Shown here: one piece after another, positions 33,497 through 44,631 of the stretch
Layout: every line of letters begins with the position of its first letter
Position numbering within the stretch: the stretch's first letter is position 1
Assembly: GCA_028751875.1 (NCBI GenBank)
Contig: CM054167.1
Coordinates: forward strand, 24,799,105-24,863,104
Reading direction: 5' to 3'
Source: Rapana venosa
Taxonomy: Eukaryota; Mollusca; Gastropoda; Neogastropoda; Muricidae
DNA: 64,000 bases
Notes under the pieces: model-generated
The model's database searches: none
Told to the model about the DNA's origin: nothing
Seen by the model: the letters and a program-made list of their open reading frames with translations, nothing else
Program-made: the position numbers and the translations under genes

Positions 33497-33900
33497 GGGT
33501 AGCAGGATGGTTAAGATGTATGTCCCCTGCCAACAGATAAACCATGAGGTTCTGGGTTTGATTCCCAGCCTTGCCCTTTCTTCCCAGTTTGACAAAAAAA
33601 TTTATCTGAATGTCATGAGTCCTATGGATGAGACTATAAACTGAGGCTCCATTTGTGAATGCATGCAGAACATTTTGTGCACATGTTAGAAATCTGTTCC
33701 ACCTTTCAAAAGAGTAAACCATTGTGTGCCGTCAGGAATGGATGACAGATGGAAAAAACCCAGCATGCACACAGGTGTCATGTTTAGACACAATTCCTGA
33801 AGTCGGAACATGGCTACCAAAATGGGGGTGGGGGTGGGAACAGTCGCATACGCATAAATCTAACCATTCGTAAAACTCGGAGCTCACCGAGGAATGAAAA
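33497..33900 (+). repeat. SINE, second head subtype with type-2 tail
   Basis: Head gtagcaggatggttaagatg with B-box-like gggtttgattcccag, box agccttgccctttcttccca, body gagactataaactgaggctc and agagtaaaccattgtgtg. The type-2 tail reads cacaattcctgaagtcggaa, then accattcgtaaaactcggag. Confidence 0.8.
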
Positions 33901-34280
33901 AAACAGTTATTTCTGGGTCTCAGAAATGTTAGTACACAGTAGGGGCATGTACTCACACGAACACATTTTCATAGCCTAAACCAAATTGTTATAACAGGTA
34001 GTATGATAAGATAAATATCAATCATTTCAATACTCTTCCATTAAAAATATTGAACTTGGTTCAAAAATCTTTTTAGAAAATTGTGTGTGTGGGGAGAGAG
34101 GGCGGCATTGCAGCTCGGAAGTCTTGAAAATACCGAGTGCTTTAGGATTCTGTTTTTCCAAGAGGGGATATTGTTTTCTTGGTTTTTATATTTTTTTCTG
34201 TTCATTTTACTGAAGGAGATGCTTTTTGATGGGGGATGAGAGGGAGAATGGTTAGGGGAGGATTGGTAGTTTTTTTTACA
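33901..34280. other. AT-rich stretch leading into a minisatellite
   Basis: Nothing recognised; the repeat units begin near 34285. Confidence 0.4.
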
Positions 34281-34284
34281 GACA

Positions 34285-35284
34285 GATAGATGTTGATGAA
34301 GGGGTAGATTTTTACAGGGAGATCGATTTGATGAAGGGGGTAGATTTTTACAGGGATATGGATTTGATGAAGGGGTAGATTTTTACATGAGATAGATGTT
34401 GATGAAGGTGGTAGAATTTTACAGGGGGATAGATGTTGATGAAGGTGGTACAATTTTACACAGAGATAGATGTTGATAAAGGTGTGGATTTTTACACAGA
34501 GATAGATGTTGATGAAGGTGTGTATTTTTACACAGAGATAGATGTTGATGAAGGTGTGTATTTTTACACAGAGATAGATGTTGATGAAGGGGTAGATTTT
34601 TACACAGAGATAGATGTTGATGAAGGGGTAGATTTGTACACAGAGTTGATGAAGGGGTAGATTTTTACAGGGAGATAGATTTTGATGAAGGGGGTAGATT
34701 TGTACAGAGATAGATGTTGATGAAGGTGTGTATTATTACACAGAGATAGATGTTGATGAAGGTGTGGATTTTTACACAGAGATAGATGTTGATGAAGGTG
34801 TGGATTTTTACACAGAGATAGATGTTGATGAAGGTGTGGATTTTTACACAGAGATAGATGTTGATGAAGGTGTGGATTTTTACACAGAGATAGATGTTGA
34901 TGAAGGTGTGGATTTTTACACAGAGATAGATGTTGATGAAGGTGTGGATTTTTACACGGAGATAGATGTTGATGAAGGGGTAGATTTTTACACAGAGTTG
35001 GATGAAGGGGTAGATTTTTACAGGGAGATAGATGTTGATGAAGGGGGTAGATTTGTACAGAGATAGATGTTGATGAAGGGGTAGATTTTTACACAGAGAT
35101 GGATGTTGATGAAAGGGTAGATTTGTACACAGAGATAGATGTTGATGAAGGGGTAGATTTTTACAGAGTTGATGAAGGGGTAGATTTTTACAGGGAGATA
35201 GATTTTGATGCAGGGGGTAGATTTTTACACAAAGATAGATGTTGAGGGAGTAGATTTTTACAGGGAGATAGATTTGATGAAGGG
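34285..35284 (+). repeat. 36-bp minisatellite, left block
   Basis: About 28 units built on gatagatgttgatgaaggtg plus tggatttttacacaga, with length variants at the edges and homogeneous 36-bp units at 34735-34985. A multiple-of-three unit gives spurious open frames, for example 34728-35066 on the plus strand with the 12-residue repeat EIDVDEGVDFYT. Codon positions show no sign of selection that I can judge by eye, so I do not call a protein. Confidence 0.9.
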
Positions 35285-35691
35285 CGAATCCAGTCATTCG
35301 AAACAAAATGCCATAGAAAACTACTGGGCATATCTTGGAGAGAACGAAAGACCAATGAATTTGTCAAGAGTCAAATAACACGGCTGGCAGGTCCACAGGA
35401 ACCCCTTCTCACCATCGTCAAGAAGAAAAAGCTGACATGGTTCGGCCACGTCACCCGCCACAACACTCTGCCCAAAACAGTACTGCAGGGAACACTCGAA
35501 GGTGGCAGAAGGAGGGGAAGACAGAACAAGTCATGGATGGACAACATCAGAGAATGGACCAGGATGAATGACTCGGCACTACTGCACAGAGCCGAGGACC
35601 GAGATGGATGGAGGAGGCTTACCACGGCATCGTCTTTCATGTCTCCCCCACGACCGCCAAGGTCACGGGTCTGATGATGATGATGATGATG
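35285..35691 (+). mobile_element. 5'-truncated LINE end inserted in the minisatellite
   Basis: Plus-strand sequence encodes LGISWRERKTNEFVKSQITR and the rest of the C-terminal region of the 29.5-32.7 kb family. It ends in cacgggtctgatgatgatga and continues into gatgaaggggtagattttta of the array. The segment matches 19863-20256 and 29485-29880 in opposite orientation. Unlike the 20 kb copy, its frame is intact to the stop near the TGA tail, indicating a younger insertion. Confidence 0.85.
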
Positions 35692-36110
35692 AAGGGGTAG
35701 ATTTTAACAGGTGGATAAGATGTTGATGAAGGGGTAGATGTTTACACTGAGGTAGATGTTAATGAAGGGGTATATTTTTACTGGGAGATTATGGATAAAG
35801 GGGAGTAGATTTTTACAGGTAGACAGATGTTGGGGAGGTGGGGGGGTGGGGGTGGGGGTAGATTTTTACAGGTAGATAGATGATTGTGGGTTGGGGTGTG
35901 ATTTTTACTGGTAGTCTATAGATTGGGAGGGGGGGGGAATTAGATTTTTACAGGTATAGATGTTGATGTGGACGTTTATGAGAGATTTACATGGACATAC
36001 ATGTTGAGGGGGAGGGGGGGGGGGGGGGGGGGGTGGCAGTAGATTTTTACATGGAGATAGGTGTTGATATGGAGGGTAGATTTTCACATGGAGATAGACG
36101 TTGGTGTGTC
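35692..36110 (+). repeat. 36-bp minisatellite, right block, degenerate
   Basis: Diverged units (gatgaaggggtagatttttа-like cores) continue, mixed with G-rich insertions, including a 20-G run at 36014-36033. Confidence 0.75.
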
Positions 36111-36164
36111 TACATACAACTTCGTTTTTGCTTTTTAAAGATATTTTTTATTATCCGTCCCTTC

Positions 36165-36389
36165 TGGCATGAAATGGCATACTCTTCCAAAAGGCGTCAA
36201 ATGTTTCTTAACATGCGTGTGCAAGACGTTCTGCATGCATTGGCACACAGGTCCGCCGTAGTCTCATCTGATGGACTTATTGGGGGAGTGGAGTCAGTTC
36301 TGATGTTAATTCCAGGGGAAATTCCCCTAGTAAGGACATCTCAGTGTGTCCTGATCCTGGATCATGAGATCACGAGGTTATCCCCCCTC
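36165..36389 (-). repeat. SINE fragment, antisense (family 1 body)
   Basis: Reading on the plus strand as a reverse copy: atggcatactcttccaaaag, gtgcaagacgttctgcatgc, tagtctcatctgatggactt and gggggagtggagtcagttct, then the ccaggggaaattcccc region. Head remnants end near 36389, where a LINE begins. Confidence 0.75.
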
Positions 36390-36390
36390 C

Positions 36391-38350
36391 CCAATAAGGT
36401 ACTACATGAATTTGGTTTTGGAAAAGGGATACAAAGATGGGTCTCATCCTTCTACAAAAGAATACAATCATATGTTACAGCCAATGGCAAGGTATCGTCA
36501 AGTTTTTGGTAAAGAAAGAGGATGTCACCAAGGAGACCAAATATCAACGTACCTTTTTATGTGCCGAAGAACTAGCCTGTAAAATGAAAGAAGATACAGA
36601 AATCAAAGGTATAAAAAGTAACAGACACTGAATTCAAGGTGTGTCAGTTTGCAGATGATACTTCATTTTACTCATGAAAGTGACAGCAGATCATATACAA
36701 AGTTATTCCAAACGCTTGAAGCATTTGAACATCTATCAGGCTTAAAATTAAATTACGAAAAAACCATTGTTTGGCTTGGAAATTAAAAAAGAAACTCCCC
36801 TATAGTGTACTTGCAATCTAAAAAATGGAATGGAACCCAAACTGGTTCAAAATCCTAGGTTCACAAATAATCTGGCTGACATGACAGAAATCAATACAAA
36901 TGAGAAATTTGCAGAAAATATAAAAATACTGTTCACTATCTGGTGTAAAAGAATGGTAACACCGTTAGGAAGAGTGGCAGTACTTAAATCCCTGATATTT
37001 TCAAAACTGGTGTATCTGTGGATTTTGCCGCCAAACCCCCCAGACATAATAATAAACCAGTTACAACAAAAATAATAAACCAGTTACAACAAATGATGTG
37101 CTATCATTTTGTATGGGATAATAAAACAGATAAAATCCATAGAAAATACTTGGTACAAAATGCTCTAAATGGTGGTCTGGGGATCCCATATGTAAAAACA
37201 TATCTTCAGTCCCTAAAGTTAGCACGGATCAGAAAACTGTACTCCCAGAAATGCAAATGGGGGGGGGGGGGGGGGGGGGGGGAATAATACATTATTTTTG
37301 TCCCGATATTGACTCATTTGATACTTATGGTCCAAGACACTTTTTAGGAAAGAGGGTAAATTTCTTTTGGAGGGATGTGTTCAGCTCATACAAACTTTTT
37401 TGTAAATAAATCGATCTAAAGGAAAGCCAAGAACTAGCAGTTGAACCAATATTTTACAACGAAAAATTTAAAGTGGACAATAGATCATTCTATTACAAGA
37501 AATGGGTACGAAGTAAAGTGTTCTTAGTTAAACATTTATTAAACGAGCGCGGGGATTTTTTTTAAGTCAAGAAGCGCTGTCTCAAAAATTACGATTTCCA
37601 GTTAATTTTTTAGAACATACGAGTTGTATAAAATCAATAAAAAGCTAGGCTAGATAAAGTAATATAACAATAGACACCAACACAAGCAAAGATGGGACAA
37701 AAGCACTACACAAAATAGCATCTGTAAATAAGGGGTCAAAGTCTTTTTACAATGTCATGATAGAAAAAATAGAAGTTTCGAACATCAAAGCGTTTGTAAA
37801 ATGGGACAATTTTCTTAATGATCAAATCTTTTCTTAACAATCAAATCGTATGGGGAGATATTTTGAAAAATATCAACAGAATTAAGGAAATAAAGCTAAA
37901 ATGGTTCCAGATCAAAATATACCAGAGAATCTTGGTGATAAACGGCATTCTAAAAAAAAAAAAGCAAGTTGTTAACAGTGACATGTGCAATTTTTGCAAA
38001 ACTGAAAAATATACAATATATCTTTGGGACTGTCCATATTCTCAGGTTTTTGGAAAGAATTTACGCATTTATTGAAAAGTAACTGCCATCATTGCACACG
38101 ATTATCACTTAACCATGAGCTAGTTCTATTTAGAGAAGATAAGACAAAAACTGATGAGATACTAGATTTATTATTGATACTGGGGAAATATTTCTAAACA
38201 AAATTAAACCTGCCATCAAAAGTTTCATGCAGGAACTAAAATACAGATACAAGGTAGAAAAATATATGCACTGTCTAGAAATGAAACGAGCTGCATTTGA
38301 AGTGAAATGGTTTCCATACACAACTCTTATTGAAAATGGGAACACTGCCA
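36391..38350 (+). mobile_element. 5'-truncated LINE (L1/Tx1-like RT), decayed
   Basis: Starting at NKVLHEFGFG (RT middle), conceptual pieces give RGCHQGDQISTYLF and CQFADDTSFY (about 36645-36670, catalytic FADD), GLKLNYEKT and TPLGRVAVLKSLIFSKL (about 36960-37005). A FVWDNKTDKI segment and a NGGLGIPYVKTYLQSLKLARI segment follow, then a zinc-like CNFC...LWDC region (37985-38035) and a C-terminal VKWFPYTTLIENG (about 38300-38340). Stops and shifts are frequent, and a run of 24 G (37259-37282) interrupts the coding part. The LGG(L/I)..V...LK.. C-terminal style points to the L1/Tx1 group (inference). Confidence 0.75.
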
Positions 38351-38359
38351 CTCAATGAG

Positions 38360-39133
38360 AAAATGGACAGTCTAGAAGTGTGTCTCGTGGAGAGAGGGGG
38401 TCTTAACTATAGCATAATGCTTTATTGTTATATCTGTGTCTTTGGTTGTTTTTTTCCACTCGCATCTTGTGATGAATCGGCTTATAAATACATGTATACA
38501 GCACATATGATTGAATATGCAAATGTGTGTGCTTATCACAGAGAAAGGGAGAGACAGGGGGGAGGAAAGGGAGGAAGGGTGGCAGGCAATTTTATTAAAA
38601 GAAGCGGTAGAGAAACAAAATTGGATTGTGATTTAAAAAATTTTTTTTTTATACATCACAGCTACGCTGGCTTCCTGCCCCCCTCTCTCTTGGGTTATGT
38701 AGGCTTTGCTGTTATTTATTGTAAGTTAGCAGCTCACCCCCACCCCACCCCCCTCCCTGTAAAACACCTGTAGCTGTACACATTCACTGTATACTTTGAT
38801 GAATACATTTGGTTCAAAACTTTTTTTTTGCAATGCAACTTTTTTTTTTTAACTGGACTTTTGTTTTTGGTGGTTGTTATTCTGTTGCTTTTGTTCTAGT
38901 AGTAATGAAGAAACTTAAGATAACTATATTTCTACATCCCTTTTTTGCACTTAAAAAAAAAAATTCCCTGCAACATAATTGATACTTTGAGATGCGTACA
39001 AAAAGCACAATGTCAACAACCTACATTCTGCACATGAATTGAACATTTTGTATTGATGGAGATTTACATGTGTTATGAGAGAATGTAACCAGAAATGCAA
39101 GGGACAAATAAAAGAAATAAAAAAGGTTACCCC

Positions 39134-39164
<31 letters not shown>

Positions 39165-39840
39165 ACACCCTGCATTCCAGCTTTAGGGGTGTTACAGTGT
39201 ATAAAAATGGAAAAAATGTTTTTCTGCTTTCAGGTTCAACAAGCGAGGCAAAGAAGTGGGGGAGAACTGAGGCAAGGCAAGGCATGGCACTGTTGTCTCC
39301 CCTGAGGGCTGTCACATTGCTGATGATGATGATGATCACACAGTGAACACAGTAACTGACAACTGCACAAAGAGAGGGGGAGAGAGAGAGAGGAGGCAGC
39401 TGTTCTCGGTGAACTCGCCCACTACGCTTACAGTCTACCTACAATTTTACACTCTGCATTGACCAGAGCACAGCTAGCCTCAGTCTCTGTGTGTGTGTAT
39501 GCGCGTGCATGTACATGCCTGAAACTCAGCTGCTGTGGTGTCATCCAGTCAACTCTGCCTTTGGAGTTGTAAAAATTCCTGAACTAAAACTGGATGTTCC
39601 CTTCAGTACACTTTTGAAGCTGCATTTTTTGTTGCACCGAGTTATTTAGAGGAGATTTAAAGGCTATCTCCTCCTCCTCCCCCCCCCCTTCCCATTAGAA
39701 TATTGTTGAATTTAGTCAATGGGAGAGAGTGCTAGTGACATCAAAAACATTGCTGCTGATTTTGATGGCAGCAACTGGTGAATGGGATACCATTAGCAGA
39801 AAATGTTGAAAGATTTTTTGGGTTTGTTTTTGTAAATAAA
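38360..39840. repeat. Gene-free stretch with simple repeats
   Basis: GA-rich DNA at about 38540-38575, T runs, a run of 21 C followed by (CA)n at 39130-39168, a GA-rich tract near 39373-39395 and a (GT)n run at about 39488-39500. No supported gene. A ctttcag acceptor-like site at about 39236 has no clear partner. Confidence 0.55.
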
Positions 39841-39841
39841 C

Positions 39842-40655
39842 AGCTTCGCAGATGACATTGATGGAATAGCAGGATCAGAAAAAGAGCTTGCCAGCCTAAC
39901 AGAACACTTGGATAAGGCCTCCAAAACATACGGCATGGAAATCAGTGCAGAGAAGACCAAACTGATGACTAATAACACCAACGGCATTAGCACTGATATC
40001 AGGGTTAATGACCAGAAGCTGGAAACAGTTCAAAGCTTCAAGTACCTGGGAGCCATTGTATCCGACCAGGGATCCAAGCAGAAGTAGTATGCAGACTGCA
40101 CAGACAATAACAGCTTTGTCAAAACTAAAACACCATCTGGAGAGACAAGAATATCTCACTTATCTCCAAGATCAGACTAATGCGCTTCCTTGTTCATATC
40201 CATATTTCTGTATGCCTGTGAATCATGGACCCTGACTGCAGATTTGGTGAGAAGAGTACAGGCAGTGGAGATGAGATGCTTTCGGAGACTCCTTGGCATC
40301 TCCTAGAAAGACCACTAAGCAACGAAAGCGTGCTATAACAGAATCCAGCAAACTCATTGGACCTATGAGAACCTTCTAACGATCGTGAAAAAGCGTAAAC
40401 TTAAGTGGTATGGCATGTCACAAGATCCCAAGGAATTACAAAGACAGTTTTGCAAGGCACTGTCCAAGGAGGAAGAAGAAGAGGCAGACCAAGGAAGAGC
40501 TGGGAGGATAACATCAGTGAATGGACAGGCCTAGAACTCAACAAAACCCTGAGAAAGGCAGAACAGAGAGAGGAATGGAGGGAACTGGTTGCTGAGTCTT
40601 TGAGGGTGCCCCCACGGTCGTCAGACTACGGGACAGATAGATAGATAGATGAATT
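39842..40655 (+). mobile_element. 5'-truncated LINE with RT palm and C-terminal region
   Basis: Begins at the RT catalytic box (SFADDIDGIAGS), continues with YGMEISAEKTKLM and FKYLGAIVSDQGSKQ, then YACESWTLT and RLLGIS-like segments. The C-terminal GRRRGRPRKSWEDNISEWTG lies in the open frame 40405-40644. It ends with a GATA microsatellite tail (40636-40652). Stops (for example after GSKQK near 40086) show it is dead. Related to, but distinct from, the 29.5-32.7 kb LINE. Confidence 0.75.
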
Positions 40656-41340
40656 AAAAAAAACCCCACCTGGCCTAATATTTACTTTATTCAGTGCAGC
40701 TTGCAGAAAATCTTTTTATATTGACGATTCTCACAGGACAAATCTTATCCAGTGTCTTACTTTTCCCCTGGACCATACTGGGGGCCTAGGCAGTCCCCTA
40801 GCCCCCTGCCACATTTTTCTCTCTGAATTTTTGTTTATTTTTTCCGCTTATACTGTTGTTTACATGAAACGTTGATTAGCTGACTCCTGTTTTGCTTTTT
40901 GGATTGTTCTATTTTTGGCTTTGAATAATAGGGACTTGACTTGCTGCCAATATTGATTTGTGTGTAAATTTATAATAAAAAGTGTTGTGAATGTTACCCG
41001 AGTTATGTGTTGAAAGTAGTGACTGAAAGAAAATGCATTCATAACTAACTTTTCTGCTGTATCTCTTTTGAGTTTCTAATAAACGTATCTTTTGCTAGCA
41101 TCGCTGTTTTTTCTTTTTCTTTTAAAAAAAACAAAAAACAAAGATGTGCTGACTTTTATGCTGTATCTCTCTGAGTTTCTCATAAATGTATCTTTTTGCT
41201 AGCGTTGCTATTTTTTTCTTCTTTTTTCTCTCTTTAAAGACCTTTGAAAAAATGGCTCTTTGGGTTGGATGTTACTCGTGTCCAGAATCTCCGAGTTCAG
41301 GGTTTTGGGAATGAGGTGTATTTATTTATTTATTTTTATT
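40656..41340. repeat. AT-rich stretch with a roughly 110-bp tandem duplication
   Basis: A segment with ctgctgtatctcttttgagt and atcttttgctagcatcgctg (about 41053-41120) is repeated with changes at about 41159-41240 (gctgtatctctctgagtttc, ctttttgctagcgttgct). No gene. Confidence 0.6.
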
Positions 41341-41349
41341 TTTTATTTT

Positions 41350-41755
41350 ATTCTTGTATATCGATAATGGAATAAGCACTTATGTGCTTTTTTACATCCA
41401 GTCCCCATGTGTATGCGGTTTTGTGAAATTATCTGTTCCCACCAGCACACAATGGCCTACTCTTACGAAAAGTGGAACAGGATTTTAACGCGTGCGCAAG
41501 ATGTTCTGCGTGCGTTCGTACGCGGGGCCTCGGTTTATAGTCTCATCCAAAGGACTACTACTTGTCATGTATTTGGTGGTCAGAGTCCCCGAGTGCAGTG
41601 TTTTGGGATGCATAGTTAGGGGCTGAGCCCCTAAGTTGAGGGATTTGGGGATGAGATTAAATTGGTTTCCAATCCCGAAGCTGAAATTAACATTAATGGT
41701 GTGCAAAAACGGCATACGCAAAATCTCGCCATGGGGTGAACATAGGAGCCTCTAG
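41350..41755 (-). repeat. SINE, antisense, joined to a type-2 tail
   Basis: Antisense 3' end at 41360-41410 (gataatggaataagcactta, ttttttacatccagtcccca), then ttcccaccagcacacaatgg, cctactcttacgaaaagtgg, gtgcgcaagatgttctgcgt and agtctcatccaaaggact. From about 41680 sense-strand type-2 tail boxes follow (cggcatacgcaaaatctcgc). So two copies in opposite orientation abut. Confidence 0.75.
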
Positions 41756-42559
41756 ACAAGGAACCGTGGGGAGGGGAGGGGGGGAGGGTTGGTGTCCAGA
41801 ATCCATGTATGAACTGTAAAATTGAATGAACGTGACAGGCTGTGAAACAGTGTCACTTCTTGCACAGAGACTTGACTTAACATGATAGGCCGTGAGACAA
41901 TGTCAGTTCTTGCACAGAGACTTGGTGTGTCTCACTGTGTGTGTGCATGTACATGTGAAAAGAAACTGGAATATATGTGTTTGAACAGAAACATGTGCAA
42001 GTACCTGTACTTAAATGTTTGGAAAAATAAGACTCGGGGGAGGGAGGGAGGGAGTGGGGGCTTGTAAAAATAACTTGCAGGTAATTTGTGTGTGTAGTGT
42101 GTGTGTGTGTGTTTTAGGCTTACAATTCTTGGGGGGAGAAAGTTTCCATGACAGGACAGTGGGGCACCAAATTATAAGCGATAAAAATTCAGATAACATA
42201 GCACATGGATTGAAAAGGCAGACATTTAGAAGAAGAAAAGGATAGGCAGATACTGTAATGGATTGAATTTATGTTGGTTTGATTTCTTATACTTCCGCAC
42301 ACACGCGCACGTGCGTGCACATATACGCGCATACACACGCCCATGCACGCACACACTCGTACATACACTTGCATGCAATGGTGTTTTTCCTTAGTTTTTG
42401 TTTTATAACATTGTATTCCCAAATGGGTGTGTGTGTGTGTGTTCATGACATTTTTATTATCAATGTGCCTGTCAGTATTGTAATTGCCCTTCATGGGATG
42501 ATTGAAGTGTTTTTGACTACACACACACACACAGAGTCAAACATGCACTTTCTCTCTCT

Positions 42560-42598
<39 letters not shown>

Positions 42599-42815
42599 CG
42601 GAGTCCACACACACACACACACACACACAAATGTGCACTCTCTCTCTCTTTCACACACACACACACACATACACACACATACACACACACTGCCACCACC
42701 ACCACCACCTTTAAAATAAAGATCTCCCCCCCCCCCCTCTCCCTCCACCTCTCCCCTCCCTCTCCCTCTCTCCCTCCCTCTCTCCCTCTTTTGTTCTTGG
42801 GATAAAGGAGGTTGC
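41756..42815. repeat. Microsatellite-rich stretch upstream of the cassette gene
   Basis: Contains (GT)n at about 42090-42112 and 42426-42441. The dispersed box cctgtcagtattgtaattgc with cttcatgggatgattgaagt is at 42466-42505, in the same orientation as near 44455. Mixed (CA)n/(CT)n tracts occupy 42517-42690 and a C/CT-rich tract 42725-42790. If the gene at 43.4 kb has upstream exons, this is its intron. I see no convincing exon here. Confidence 0.6.
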
Positions 42816-42829
42816 TCTGTTTTGCAGGA

Positions 42830-43439
42830 GGAGGCACCCTGGTCGAGTGGTTTAGGCGGTCGACTCGTGATCCAGAGGTCGCGGGTTCGATCCCGCTCGG
42901 CTCGGTGTTGTGTCCTTGGGAAAGACACTTTACTCCTATTTTCCTCACTCCACCCAGGTGTACAAGTGGGTACCAGCTCTGCTGGGGAAGTATCTGGCGA
43001 CAGACTAGCGTCCTGTCACAGGGGTGGTGGAAAAACCATCAGTTCGCTTAACGCTACAGAAACCGGGATAAGCTCCGGCTGTATGGGCCTTCTGGCTGGA
43101 AAGAACATACTTTACCCAGGTGTACAAGTGGGTACCAGCTCTGCTGGGGAAGTATCTGGCGACAGACTAGCGTCCTGTCACAGGGGTGGTGAAAAACCAT
43201 CAGTTCGCTTAACGCTACAGAAACCGGGATAAGCTCCGGCTCTATGGGCCTTCTGGCTGGAAAGAACATACTTTACCCAGGTGTACAAGTGGGTACCAGC
43301 TCTGCTGGGGAAGTATCTGGCGACAGACTAGCGTCCTGTCACAGGGGTGGTGAAAAACCATCAGTTCGCTTAACGCTACAGAAACCGGGATAAGCTCCGG
43401 CTCTATGGGCCTTCTGGACCGAAAGAACATACTACTTTT
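42830..43439 (+). repeat. tRNA-derived SINE with threefold tandem body, in an intron end
   Basis: A tRNA-like head (tggtcgagtggtttaggcgg with A box, gcgggttcgatcccgc with B box) is followed by gttgtgtccttgggaaagac. A body unit of 161-162 bp comes next, beginning cccaggtgtacaagtgggta at 42953, 43115 and 43276. Exact 14-bp direct repeats tctgttttgcagga flank the insert (42816-42829 and 43440-43453), a target-site duplication that contains a splice acceptor. The three body copies are almost identical, so the amplification is recent relative to the SINE. Confidence 0.85.
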
Positions 43440-43451
43440 TCTGTTTTGCAG

Positions 43452-44212
43452 GATCTCCGCTTGGACGCCTAAGGCGCCGTCGGTCTATGTCCGACTTTGA
43501 CATCGTGATGATGGAGCAGGACCTGGCCGCAGAGATGACCAGGTTATGGGGCCGGCCGGCCAACCACACGGTGGGGGAGGTTGTATTGTGTGACCGTTGC
43601 TTAATCCCAGCTGAACGGGTGTTTGTAGTCAGGCCCAGGGTCTCCCTTGATAGTCATACTCGCCCGTCTCTGGTGACAGGCCTTAGTAGTTCCGTGGCTG
43701 CCCGCACACAGGAAGACAGCACCGCATTCCACACTGCAGACAGCACACATTACGCTACAGGTGTGGAACCGGCTGGGGAGGTGGAGGGGGCTCAGGAGGG
43801 CGCTGGCCCTCCTGAAGTCTTTCCTCCACCCCTCCAGCTTGATCCGCACGACAGATCTCCACGCCCGCAGTCAAGCCCAGACCCGACACAGTTACAACAG
43901 CACGCACAGCCGTCGCCTAGTGGTAGGTGGGTGCATTTGTTGCCTCACTCTTCTCCAGTGGCAGGTCCGTCTAGGCCAGACACGTCTGTGCCTTTACCTT
44001 CAGTTCAGCTTTTTGTGGGGGGCCTGGCCCAGTCTCCCCAGCCTGTTGGGACGTCGACGCCGAAAGAGAAACGCTCACCACAGCCAGGGCAGCCCATGCA
44101 ACGCCTCTGGACCAGTACCACTGTGCCATCGACGATCCACGTGACATCGCCCTCGGCAATCAACTTGGTGGAGGAAACGGAGGAGCTACCAGAAAGCCAT
44201 GCTCAGGCGCAG
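43452..44212 (+). CDS. Cassette gene, first visible exon (unknown function)
   Basis: Bounded by the acceptor ttttctgttttgcag (to 43451) and a donor CAG/GTCAGT at 44213. The frame is open across the whole exon. It enters in phase 1 (two bases, then TCT CCG), has a Met at 43487, and leaves in phase 0. From that Met, residues 1-50 are mixed in composition with a CDRC pair (35-38), and residues 55-188 are Ser/Pro/Gln-rich and probably disordered. Residues 190-242 carry STPKEKRSP...RLWT and LVEETEELPE, which resemble the third exon (STPKVKGTPP...RLWT, MVVDEP). A first Met inside the exon is possible if the gene starts here. No family is recognised. Antisense frames are shadows. Confidence 0.6.
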
Positions 44213-44631
44213 GTCAGTGTGCGTGTGTGTGTGTGAATAGTATGTGTGTGTGTGAATGTGTGTGTGAATAATACATGTGTGTGTGTGTGTGTGAATGTGT
44301 GTGTGAATAATACATGTGTGTGTGTGTGTGAAGTCAAAAACACCCTGTGTGTGTGTGTGTGTGATACTTTTATTAGTAGTTACCTTGGAATGTTCATGCC
44401 AATATGAAATTTAGCTTGCTTGTGTCTTTCGAGATAATGATACGTATCATTGTGCCTGTCAGTATTGTAATTGCCCTTCAAGGGATGATATATAAAAAGT
44501 GTTTTTGACTTGATAAATGTGTGCATGCATTTATATATTTTTTTATCTTATTTTTTAAATTTTGACGACATATGGAATAAGCGCTCGTTTGCTTGTTTAC
44601 ATCCAGTCCCTGTGTGTATGCGGTTTTGCAG
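44213..44631 (+). other. Intron 1 with (GT)n and a dispersed box
   Basis: Starts GTCAGT and runs into several (GT)n blocks (44219-44363). The box cctgtcagtattgtaattgc plus gtgtttttgact is at 44455-44512. From about 44565 an antisense SINE follows (aataagcgctcgtttgcttg, acatccagtccc). Confidence 0.6.

Noticed and set aside
42836..42910. Possible functional tRNA gene
   Set aside because: It has A-box-like and B-box-like words and a tRNA-like head, but the acceptor-stem halves do not pair and the sequence continues into a SINE body.
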